From the NCBI GenBank assembly GCA_034002405.1, contig JAVFAS010000051.1, forward strand, positions 1 through 26,989: a DNA stretch of 26,989 nt. The letters are read 5' to 3'. The notes beneath the pieces are model-generated. The model saw nothing but the letters and a program-made list of their open reading frames with translations. It made no database searches and was not told the origin of the DNA. Source of the DNA: SZUA-365 sp034002405 (lineage in GTDB: Bacteria > Bacteroidota > Ignavibacteria > SZUA-365). The translations under genes were made by a program, and so were the position numbers. Of the stretch, positions 8,192-15,953 are shown piece after piece. Within the stretch, counting starts at the first letter, position 1, and each line of letters starts with the position of its first letter.

Positions 8192-9369
8192 ACCGAACGA
8201 TGGCACGAAACCCGCATATCGTGCATGTGTTTTTCGGACAGGCGCGCAAGCTCTCTCCTCTCATGGCCGAGTTGCGGTCGTTCGCGCATGAGTTCCGTCA
8301 AACGCTGATCGTACCCGCCTACGACCAGGATCCGGACTATCTCGCGACGCACATACCGGAGGTGGAAATCCTATATCTGCGCATGCGTTCGCGGGAATGG
8401 AGCGCGCGACAGACCCCGTTTCTCAAACTGCTGCGTTTCAAGGAATTCATGCTCCGTGCGATGGCTGCCGTCCGGCGGACGCGCGGCGATCTTGTTGTGG
8501 TCCACGACATGCCCGCGGTGTTGCCCCTGCTTCCGCGACTGCTGGGTTCGCCGGATCGGGTGGTCTTTCATGCCCATGAACTTTGGACCGAAGCGGCGGA
8601 GAATCTCGCGCCGCTGCGTCCCGTCTGGCGTGTGCTCGAGCGCTTCACGGTCCGTCACGCGGCCCGCGTCATCGTACCCGAATCCAACCGGGCACGCATC
8701 GTGCACGAGGAGTACGGTGCGCCGCTGATGCCGGCGGTGGTGATGAACATTCCCCCGGCACCGCCGCCATATGAACGCGGTATGCTGCCGCGCGAATCTC
8801 TCGCGCTGCCCGGTGACGCGATCATCGTGCTGTATCAGGGCCTGCTCGGGGAGTCCCGCTGCATCGAGGAACTTGTCGCGGCATTGGCGCAGCTGCCGGA
8901 GCGTTTTCATCTCGTCTTGATCGGCGCGGGGGAGGAGGCGTTCATGACACGCCTGCGGGACGCCGCGCGGCACACGGCCGGCCGTCTGCACATTCTTGGC
9001 TGGATGCATCCGGAGGAATTGCGCGCGTTCACCGCCGCGGCCGACATCGGGGTGTTACTCTACCGCAATCAGGGCCGGAACAACTATTATGCGGCACCGA
9101 ACAAATTGTATGAGTATCTTTTCTCCGGCCTCCCCGTGGTGTCGAGCGCCTTTCCCGGATTGCGGGATGCGATTGAAGGGGGCGGCTATGGCGCCTGCGC
9201 CGATCCGGCGCGGGCCGACGACATCGCCCGGGCCATCCTGCGTGCCGCGGAGATCGCGCCCGGTGCGGACATCGCGGCGCGCGCCCGCGCCACCTGGCGG
9301 TGGAGCGACCAGGCCGCCGTGCTTCTGACCGTGTACCAAGAACTCATGAACGCGCATCATGCACACTGA
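8188..9369 (+). CDS. Family 4-type glycosyltransferase (GT-B fold)
   Basis: This 393-residue protein starts at the ATGA overlap at 8188; an ATG four codons later (8200) is possible. The N-terminal half has Rossmann-like strands (HIVHVFFGQARK; LVVVHDMPAVLPLL; VVFHAHELWTEAA). The C-terminal half has the family 4 signature: 'IIVLYQGLLGESRCIEEL', 'HLVLIGAGEE', 'LHILGWMHPEEL', and the donor-binding 'YAAPNKLYEYLFSGLPVVSS'. No signal peptide or clear membrane helix is seen, so it is likely a cytoplasmic or peripheral enzyme acting on lipid-linked glycan. It overlaps the next glycosyltransferase by 11 bases. The sugar specificity is unknown. Confidence 0.9.
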   Translation: MNRTMARNPHIVHVFFGQARKLSPLMAELRSFAHEFRQTLIVPAYDQDPDYLATHIPEVEILYLRMRSREWSARQTPFLKLLRFKEFMLRAMAAVRRTRGDLVVVHDMPAVLPLLPRLLGSPDRVVFHAHELWTEAAENLAPLRPVWRVLERFTVRHAARVIVPESNRARIVHEEYGAPLMPAVVMNIPPAPPPYERGMLPRESLALPGDAIIVLYQGLLGESRCIEELVAALAQLPERFHLVLIGAGEEAFMTRLRDAARHTAGRLHILGWMHPEELRAFTAAADIGVLLYRNQGRNNYYAAPNKLYEYLFSGLPVVSSAFPGLRDAIEGGGYGACADPARADDIARAILRAAEIAPGADIAARARATWRWSDQAAVLLTVYQELMNAHHAH

Positions 9370-10534
9370 TTCCCTCGTCTGTTTCGCCGGCAATGATTGG
9401 TGGCTGCACAACCCGTTGACGGAAAAGCAGTGGACGCGTTACCTCGCGCGGCAGGGCTGGACCGTCCTCTTCGTCAATAGCATCGGCGTGGGCTTTCCCG
9501 GCGCGGGTTCCCCCTTTATGTTCAAGCGCCTGTATCGCAAGGTGCGGAATCTGTTCGTCAACTGGTTGCGCCGTGACGAGGGGGTCTGGGTACTCACGCC
9601 CGTTCTGCTGCCGCTGTGGTCGGTGGGCTGGGTGCGACGGATGAATGTCTTTCTCATTACGCTGCAGGTGCGCTACGCGATGAAGCGCGCCGGGATGGCG
9701 CCGGGGATATTCTGGGCGGGGCTCCCCACGGCGGGGCTGCTGCGCCGTCACATCCCGCATCGCCATCTGGTCTACTACGTGCAGGACGACTATCCCTCCT
9801 ACTCGAGTTTCGATCATCAGATGTTCATGCGCATTCACGACGATCATGACGACATGCTGCGCGCGGCGGATGTGGTGATCTGTGCGTCGATCGGACTCGC
9901 CGAGCGCGAGGTGCGGTTCGCCCGTCGGGTCGAGTACATCCCGCAGGGCGTCAATCCCGTGTTTCTCGAGGCCGATCTCGATGCATCCGTCGAGGTGCCG
10001 GAGAAACTGCGCGGCATTCCGCGTCCCATCATCGGCTACTGGGGCTCGCTCGAATCGTTGCATGATCGCGACACCATCCTCGCGCTGGCGAGAAAGCATC
10101 CCGAATGGTCCTTTGTCTTCTTCGGAAGAAAAATGACCGATGTGTCCGAATTGGAAGCCCTCCCCAATGTCCATTACCCCGGGTTCCTGCCGATCGAGGA
10201 GATTCCCGCGCACGGACGGCACTTCGATGTCGGCTTCATCAGCTTCAAGCAGACCGATTACACCATGTATGGCTGTCCGATAAAATTTCGCGAGTATCTG
10301 GCGCTCGGACTCCCCGTTGTCGCGCCGCATATCATCGAGGTCGAACGCGCGTATCCGGGAGAGGGGCTCACCGCGCGCACCGTGGATGAGTTCTCGGCGC
10401 GGTTCCGTGAAGCAATGGAGACCGACAGTCCTGAACGCCGCCGGCGCCGGCGTGCGCTGGTCGCCCGGGAAACCTGGGACGCCTCGTCCGAGCGCGTCCG
10501 TCATGTGCTGGTCGGTCTCCAGGAGGCCCGCTGA
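9359..10534 (+). CDS. Glycosyltransferase, GT-B fold (GT1/GT4-like)
   Basis: This 391-residue protein starts inside the end of the previous gene. The N-terminus (SLVCFAGNDWWLHNPLTEKQ) and 'LVYYVQDDYPSYSSFD' resemble the acceptor-side domain of enzymes annotated as TuaH-like or family 1 glycosyltransferases. The second domain shows 'RPIIGYWGSLESLHD', 'WSFVFFGRK', 'VHYPGFLPIEEIP' and a donor-site 'CPIKFREYLALGLPVVAPH'. It lacks membrane helices. It is the third glycosyltransferase in a row, so the repeat unit probably has at least four sugars counting the initiating one. Its stop shares one base with the next start (TGATG at 10532-10536). The tail contains an Arg-rich stretch (ERRRRRRALV), possibly for membrane association. 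Confidence 0.88.
   Translation: MHTDSLVCFAGNDWWLHNPLTEKQWTRYLARQGWTVLFVNSIGVGFPGAGSPFMFKRLYRKVRNLFVNWLRRDEGVWVLTPVLLPLWSVGWVRRMNVFLITLQVRYAMKRAGMAPGIFWAGLPTAGLLRRHIPHRHLVYYVQDDYPSYSSFDHQMFMRIHDDHDDMLRAADVVICASIGLAEREVRFARRVEYIPQGVNPVFLEADLDASVEVPEKLRGIPRPIIGYWGSLESLHDRDTILALARKHPEWSFVFFGRKMTDVSELEALPNVHYPGFLPIEEIPAHGRHFDVGFISFKQTDYTMYGCPIKFREYLALGLPVVAPHIIEVERAYPGEGLTARTVDEFSARFREAMETDSPERRRRRRALVARETWDASSERVRHVLVGLQEAR
10521..10526 (+). promoter_or_regulatory. Shine-Dalgarno AGGAGG for the AsnB-type gene
   Basis: A perfect AGGAGG lies inside the end of the upstream glycosyltransferase gene, 7 bases before the ATG at 10534. It fixes that start and suggests stronger independent initiation than at the ATGA junctions elsewhere in the operon. 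Confidence 0.75.
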
Positions 10535-12519
10535 TGTGCGGCATCGCCGGCATGCTCGGCGCGTGCGACGAGACCGCCGTGCGCACGATGACACAGATGC
10601 TGTGGCATCGGGGTCCCGATGACGGCGCGGTGTGGACCGGAACCGATGCAGGATTCGGACACCGGCGTCTGAAAATCATCGACCTCACCGACGCCGCGCG
10701 GCAACCGATGTGTTCGGAGGATGGCCGCGCCGTCCTGGTCTTCAACGGGGAAATCTTCAATTACCGTGAGCTCCGCGCCACGCTCGCCACGCGCGGGCAC
10801 CGCTTCCGCACGACATCGGACAGTGAAGTGCTGCTGCACGCCTGCATGGAGTGGGGCGAGGATGTCGTCCGCCATCTGACCGGGCAATTCGCCTTCGCCT
10901 TCCACGATACCGCGCAACGCGCGACACTGCTTGTGCGCGATCATCTCGGCGTCAAGCCGCTGTATTACGCCGAGCGCGATGGCACGCTGTATTTCGCCTC
11001 CGAGGCGAAGGCGATCGCCGCGGTGCTCCCCGCGTCGCGCGTGCCACGCCTCGACATGCTCGCGCCGTTTGTCGCGTTTCTCTGGATTCCGGGCAACGAG
11101 ACATTTTTCTCCGGTATCCATCGCCTGCCACCCGGCACGCGTGCGTGGTGGCGGGACGGACGGCTGCGTGTCGAGACGTGGTGGGATCCGGTCGCACGCT
11201 GGGAGGAACTGGCGCACGACAGCGATGGCGCGGATACCCGTACGGCGTCGCAACGGGGCGAGGAACTGCGGGAGCTGCTCGGGGAGGTGGTGCGGGATCA
11301 GCTTGTCAGCGACGCGCCGCTCGGACTACTGCTCAGTGGCGGGGTCGACTCGACCATCCTCCTCGCGGAGATGGCCGCGCTTGCGCACACGCCGAGGGCC
11401 TTCACCGCCACCTACGGCGCGATCAGCCGCGCGCGCGACGTGTTCGACGACGACCTGCCGTTCGCCCGCGCCGCGGCCCGGCATTTCGCGGCCGCGCTCA
11501 CGGTCGAAACCCTCGAGGACGATCTTCCGACGCTGTTGCCCGCGGCGGTGTGGCACTGCGACGAACCGCTCGCCGATCCGACCATCGTCACGAATCTCGC
11601 GCTCACGCGCCGTGCCGGGCAGTCCCTGACCGTGCTGCTGACCGGGATGGGCGCGGACGAGATCTTCGCGGGGTATCCGCGCTATCCGGCCACGATGCTC
11701 GGCGAGTCGCTGCGCGCCGTCCCTGCGCTTTTTCCGAGAATGGCCCACGGCCTGCTCGGTGCCGCGCTGCGCGGCGGACTCGTGCCCATCGCGCGGGCAC
11801 GGCGGCCACTCCAGTTGCTCACGCATCTGCATAAACCCTTTTCGGAGCGATATCTCGGATATTCCTCGTACGCCTCCACCGCGGAACTGCACTCCCTGCT
11901 TGCCGGCGACCTGCGCGACACCGCGACTGATCACACGATGTTCGCGTGGCACCGGGATGTCCTGCGGCGGACAGAGAACCTTTCTCCGCTGGCGCGTCTG
12001 CTCGCGACGGATCTCGTTACCTTCCTGCCGCGGCTCAATCTGGAGAACACCGACAAGACCGGCATGGCCAACGGCGTCGAGCTACGCGTTCCCTTCCTCG
12101 ATCACCGGCTTGTCGAATTCGCGATGCGGCTGCCGGATGCGGACAAACTGGGCCGTGGCGATGTGCGCAAGGTGCTTTTGCGCGCGGCCTGGACCGGTCG
12201 CGTCCCGGAAGATATTCTCCACCGGGCAAAGACGGGATACAGTCCCCCCGTGCGCGGCTGGATTCGCGAGACACATCGCGCGTACATCCGCGACATCCTG
12301 CTCTCCGACCGGGCGGCGCAGCGCGGCGTCTTCACCCGATCCGCCATCGAAACGCTGTTCGAGGAAAACGACCGCGGCCGCGCCGATCATGCGCTACGGC
12401 TCTGGTCCCTTCTGGTCTTCGAGACATGGATGCGCGAATACGTCGATCGGCGGGACTGGCGTCCGGCGCATGATCCGGCCGCCCTCCCGCGTGTTCCCTC
12501 CGGGAGGATTCCGGTATGA
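10534..12519 (+). CDS. asnB: Asparagine synthetase B-type glutamine-dependent amidotransferase
   Basis: This 661-residue, two-domain enzyme is complete. The N-terminal Ntn-hydrolase glutaminase domain begins at Met1-Cys2-Gly3-Ile4, so the nucleophile Cys2 is present. It carries 'LWHRGPDDGAVW', 'GHRRLKIIDL' and 'VFNGEIFNYREL'. The C-terminal synthetase domain has the ATP-pyrophosphatase loop SGGVDS at residues 268-273 and GMGADE at 371-376, then 'NLENTDKTGMANGVELRVP' and 'AKTGYSPPVRGW'. It could make asparagine from aspartate. AsnB paralogs inside glycan clusters, however, are often thought to amidate a carboxyl group such as that of a uronic acid. Its place between the glycosyltransferases and a WsfD-like protein favours the glycan role, which is inference. 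The stop overlaps the next start (ATGA at 12516-12519). Confidence 0.9.
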   Translation: MCGIAGMLGACDETAVRTMTQMLWHRGPDDGAVWTGTDAGFGHRRLKIIDLTDAARQPMCSEDGRAVLVFNGEIFNYRELRATLATRGHRFRTTSDSEVLLHACMEWGEDVVRHLTGQFAFAFHDTAQRATLLVRDHLGVKPLYYAERDGTLYFASEAKAIAAVLPASRVPRLDMLAPFVAFLWIPGNETFFSGIHRLPPGTRAWWRDGRLRVETWWDPVARWEELAHDSDGADTRTASQRGEELRELLGEVVRDQLVSDAPLGLLLSGGVDSTILLAEMAALAHTPRAFTATYGAISRARDVFDDDLPFARAAARHFAAALTVETLEDDLPTLLPAAVWHCDEPLADPTIVTNLALTRRAGQSLTVLLTGMGADEIFAGYPRYPATMLGESLRAVPALFPRMAHGLLGAALRGGLVPIARARRPLQLLTHLHKPFSERYLGYSSYASTAELHSLLAGDLRDTATDHTMFAWHRDVLRRTENLSPLARLLATDLVTFLPRLNLENTDKTGMANGVELRVPFLDHRLVEFAMRLPDADKLGRGDVRKVLLRAAWTGRVPEDILHRAKTGYSPPVRGWIRETHRAYIRDILLSDRAAQRGVFTRSAIETLFEENDRGRADHALRLWSLLVFETWMREYVDRRDWRPAHDPAALPRVPSGRIPV

Positions 12520-13991
12520 CGCTCCGACCAACCGCTCCACCGGGACGCACCATCCTGAAGATGCTGCTGATTGGTTTCGCGCTCGTGGGGAGCGTGGCAC
12601 AGCTGCACGTCGGACTCGCCGACAATGGCGACTACACGCGGCTGATGGTGTGGATGACCTCGGGGCCGAGCGGCTTCGCCGAAAATTGGCCACCCGACGG
12701 GACGGTCGAGAACCACGAGCGTTTTTTCCGGCATCTGCCGGCCTTCTGGAAACTTGACTTTCCGCTGACGGCCCGCTGGTTCGGGTCGATCCTCCTGCTG
12801 TGGTTTCCGGGTGTGCTGCTCAACGTCCTGCTCTATTCTCCGCACACGTTGTATCTGCCGTTCATTTCCTTCGTCCCGCGGCTCGTGGTGCTCCTGTTCC
12901 TTTGGCTGTTGCTGCGATGGATCGACCGCGAGGGTGGCCGCGCCGCGCCGATGTTGTACATCGTGCTCGGCGTCCCGGTGGTGTTCATCGGATTTGACAC
13001 GCATTACGTCGCCTATTTCAGCAGCCTCTTTCAGGAACCCGCGTCGCTGACCGGTCTGCTGCTGATCATCCTCGCCGCGGCGTGGTATGACAACCGCGAC
13101 GACAGTCGCGCGCGGCCGTGGCTTTCAGCCGCCGCCGTGTTCTTCATGACCACCGCGAAACTCAGCAATATTCACTGGGCGCTGTTGGGCGGTCTGTTGC
13201 TCGTACCGTGGACCCCGGGCACCATCGGTCCGCGCCGTCGCGCGATGTACCTTCTTCTGATCGTCGTGGCCCCGGCTGGATTTTCCCTGCTGCAAGCCAG
13301 TCTCTATCACACGCGCACGGTCAACGCCTATCAGAGCATATACTGCGGATCGCTTGTCTTCAGCGAACGGCCGCAGGAACACCTCGACCGGTTGGGGATG
13401 TCCGATGGCGCTCGGTACATCGGTGTCCATGGCTTCTGCGACGCGGGGGAGGAGGCCATGCGGCGCTACCGTCCGAAACTGACGCATCGGGCCGTGCTCG
13501 ACATCATCCTCCACGAACCGTCGGTCGCATGGGACATGCTGGTCTTCCCGGCCGATAGCATGCAGCGCAGCGAGCTGACGCATCTCTCGAAGCGAGTCCT
13601 GTACAATGAGCCGCATACACCGCGACCCTGGCCCGCCTGGCTTCCCGCCGCGGCTGCGTCGTCGTCGCCGCTCAATGCCTGGTCGCGACTCAAGCGCGCG
13701 GTTTTTCCCACCGGTGTACCGCTCGTGGTGATCCTGTTCCTTTTCGCGCTCCTCCCGTCCTTCGCCTGGAAGCACCATCGCCGCCTTCCACGCATTCTCG
13801 CGCGCACGGTATCGTTGCTCGCTCTCGCCGCGCTGGTGGAAATGTGGATGCAGATCTTCGGCGACGGCCAGCGCGATCTGATCAAGCATCTCTATCTCGC
13901 GAATATCTGCTTCGATGGCGCGGTGGTGGGGGGCGCGGCATTGCTGGTGAGTGTCGGGGTGGAAAGATGGAAAGATGGAATAATGGAATGA
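12516..13991 (+). CDS. Multipass membrane protein resembling WsfD-type glycan hexose transferases
   Basis: This 491-residue protein has about 9-11 hydrophobic helices. After a first helix (ILKMLLIGFALVGSVAQL) comes 'ADNGDYTRLM', which resembles the conserved DNGD motif of WsfD-like GT-C enzymes. Those use a polyprenyl-phosphate sugar outside the membrane, with an acidic motif in the first periplasmic loop. A large extracytoplasmic region (about residues 270-370) contains 'AYQSIYCGSLVF' and 'GVHGFCDAGEEAMRRY'. The gene overlaps the AsnB gene by ATGA, placing it in the same glycan pathway. The last residues (ERWKDGIME) are encoded by a low-complexity GATGGAAA run, so the natural C-terminus may have been altered. 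The assignment rests on topology and one motif. Confidence 0.6.
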   Translation: MTLRPTAPPGRTILKMLLIGFALVGSVAQLHVGLADNGDYTRLMVWMTSGPSGFAENWPPDGTVENHERFFRHLPAFWKLDFPLTARWFGSILLLWFPGVLLNVLLYSPHTLYLPFISFVPRLVVLLFLWLLLRWIDREGGRAAPMLYIVLGVPVVFIGFDTHYVAYFSSLFQEPASLTGLLLIILAAAWYDNRDDSRARPWLSAAAVFFMTTAKLSNIHWALLGGLLLVPWTPGTIGPRRRAMYLLLIVVAPAGFSLLQASLYHTRTVNAYQSIYCGSLVFSERPQEHLDRLGMSDGARYIGVHGFCDAGEEAMRRYRPKLTHRAVLDIILHEPSVAWDMLVFPADSMQRSELTHLSKRVLYNEPHTPRPWPAWLPAAAASSSPLNAWSRLKRAVFPTGVPLVVILFLFALLPSFAWKHHRRLPRILARTVSLLALAALVEMWMQIFGDGQRDLIKHLYLANICFDGAVVGGAALLVSVGVERWKDGIME

Positions 13992-14007
13992 TGACAGGAT
14001 GGATGGA
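13960..14007 (+). repeat. Low-complexity GATGGAAA-type run at a gene junction
   Basis: The sequence alternates GGAAAGAT, GGAAAGAT, GGAATAAT, GGAATGAT and GACAGGATGGAT across the end of the WsfD-like gene and the start of the heparinase-like gene. It is purine-rich, unlike the GC-balanced coding sequence on either side. It provides several overlapping ATG and TGA codons, so it obscures the true start of the downstream gene. Confidence 0.75.
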
Positions 14008-15919
14008 GCATATGGTGGTGGTGTTTCACTCACTGCGGTATTTACGGCCGTCGATGGTGTACTGGCGGGTGCATCGGACGGTGAAGGGAGCGGGAATACG
14101 GTTGCTCGAGCGGGCCGGATTCGCGCGCGCGGTGTTTGGACGTCCATTGCCCGCGGTCTCGGTCTCTCCCGTCCCGCGTTTGACGGGGCGCTATCACTGC
14201 GAGGACATCGATCTGACGGCGCGGCGTTTCAGCTTTCTGCGGGATGTGGAAACCATCCCGGTGGATCCCGCCGCGATGCGCGCCGCGGTGGCGCGCAAGC
14301 CATTGCTCTGGCAGTTTCATTTCGGATATCACGATTATCTTCTCGCAATTCTCGAATCCCGTGACAACGCGACGACCGCCACCGACGTACTCGAATTTCT
14401 CCAAGATTGGTCGACGGCCTTTCCCCTGCACGCCACGGGCGCGCGCACGAGCGCCTGGCATCCGTACGTGCTCTCGATCCGCATCGAAAGCTGGGTGCGG
14501 CTCGATGCGATGCTGACCGCGCGGGGCGTCACGGAAGTCGATCCGCGGTTGCGTTTGCTTCGGGACGGCGTCGAGCGCATGACGCGCGTGTTGCTCCGCA
14601 ATCTCGAAAAGGGGACCATGGCCAATCACTTGCTGCGGAATGTGAAAGCGCTGGTGTTCGCCGGTCTCTACCTCGATCGCCGGACGGGCGCACGGGCGCG
14701 GCACATCGGATTGCGGCTGCTGGACCGCGAACTCGCCGAGCAGGTGCTGGACGACGGGGCGCACTTCGAGCGTTCGCCGATGTACCATGTCTCGGTGATG
14801 AACGATGTGCTGGACATGGCCGAGGCGATGCTGCTGTGCGGGACGTCCATTCCCGCGCGTCTCGCTACCGCCGCCGCGCGCATGACGACTTTCCTCGATC
14901 GCATGCGCCATCCCGATGGGGAAATCCCGTTCTTCAACGATTCCACCGGATCGTTTTTCCTGCGAACGCAGGAAGTGCTGGAGCGGGGCGTGAATCTCGG
15001 AGCGGAGATCTCCCCCAACGCCGTGCGGACGTATCCACCGGCGGCGGACGCGTCGTCACGCGGTCCCTCGTCACGGTCCGCCCGCCCGGGCGACCATCCT
15101 CCGGGTGACGGTGCGCGTCCCACCGGGGCGGTGGATCCCGCGCGCAGCTCCGGACTGCTTGTCGCGGAGACGCCGCGGGCGTGGCTGGTGATGGATGCCG
15201 GACTCGTCGGTCCGGATTATCAACCCGGGCATGCGCATTGCGACACGCTCGCGTTCGAGATGTCGATAGACGGGACGCGCGTTCTCACCGACACCGGGGT
15301 GTATCACTACCGCGAATCCCACGAACGCGCGTACTCGCGATCGACGGCGGCGCACAACACCATCGAGATCGATGGCGTCGAGCAGTCGGAGGTCTGGAAA
15401 AGCTTTCGCGTCGGTCGGCGGGCACGCACCGATGACATCGGACAGGAAACACGCGCGGGTGTCCACATCCTTCGCGGCACGCATGACGGCTACACGCGCC
15501 TGCGGGCCGGTCTCTTGCACGAGCGGGCGATGCTGCTCGCACCGGACTGGCTGCTCATTCTCGACTGGCTGCATGGCCGCGGGACGCATCGCTGGCGCGG
15601 CTTCCTGCATCTTCATCCGGAGGTGTCGCCGCGGGCGGAAGCCGATCCGTGCGCCTTCACCGCACGCAGGGGAGAAACGGAGTTGCGGATCCGATATCGT
15701 GGCGAGGGCGCGGCGCGGCGCTTCGCGTCGGAGTACTATCCGGCCTTTGGAGAAAAGCAACCGCGTGAGAGCCTTGTGTTCGAAGGAGAGTCCGACCTGC
15801 CACAATTGCTCGTGACCGAACTCGTGTTCGGTGCCGACGTACCGCAATACCGCATCGAAGGGATGCAGGTGGACGTCTCCGGTGTCGGGACGATTGCGTC
15901 CCGGCGCACGAAGCGGTAA
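13988..15919 (+). CDS. Heparinase II/III-like polysaccharide lyase family protein
   Basis: The ATG at 13988 forms an ATGA overlap with the previous stop and gives 643 residues. In-frame ATGs at 13991, 14003 and 14012 are alternatives. An alpha-helical toroid-like N-terminal half includes 'LWQFHFGYHDYLLA', 'WHPYVLSIRIESWVRL', 'NHLLRNVKALVFAGLYL' and 'ERSPMYHVSVMNDVLDMAEAM'. A variable linker around 15040-15140 follows. The C-terminal beta-sandwich starts near residue 405, with the family hallmark 'PGHAHCDTLAFEMSIDG', then 'DTGVYHYRES' and 'RSTAAHNTIEIDGVEQSEVW'. The Asn/His/Tyr pattern of the catalytic region is preserved. In EPS clusters such proteins are thought to trim or process the uronate-containing product. 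No classical signal peptide is evident, so its compartment is unclear. Confidence 0.85.
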   Translation: MMTGWMEHMVVVFHSLRYLRPSMVYWRVHRTVKGAGIRLLERAGFARAVFGRPLPAVSVSPVPRLTGRYHCEDIDLTARRFSFLRDVETIPVDPAAMRAAVARKPLLWQFHFGYHDYLLAILESRDNATTATDVLEFLQDWSTAFPLHATGARTSAWHPYVLSIRIESWVRLDAMLTARGVTEVDPRLRLLRDGVERMTRVLLRNLEKGTMANHLLRNVKALVFAGLYLDRRTGARARHIGLRLLDRELAEQVLDDGAHFERSPMYHVSVMNDVLDMAEAMLLCGTSIPARLATAAARMTTFLDRMRHPDGEIPFFNDSTGSFFLRTQEVLERGVNLGAEISPNAVRTYPPAADASSRGPSSRSARPGDHPPGDGARPTGAVDPARSSGLLVAETPRAWLVMDAGLVGPDYQPGHAHCDTLAFEMSIDGTRVLTDTGVYHYRESHERAYSRSTAAHNTIEIDGVEQSEVWKSFRVGRRARTDDIGQETRAGVHILRGTHDGYTRLRAGLLHERAMLLAPDWLLILDWLHGRGTHRWRGFLHLHPEVSPRAEADPCAFTARRGETELRIRYRGEGAARRFASEYYPAFGEKQPRESLVFEGESDLPQLLVTELVFGADVPQYRIEGMQVDVSGVGTIASRRTKR

Positions 15920-15953
15920 TTTCCGTGTTTCTCTCGCAACGGGTTCGGAGGTC

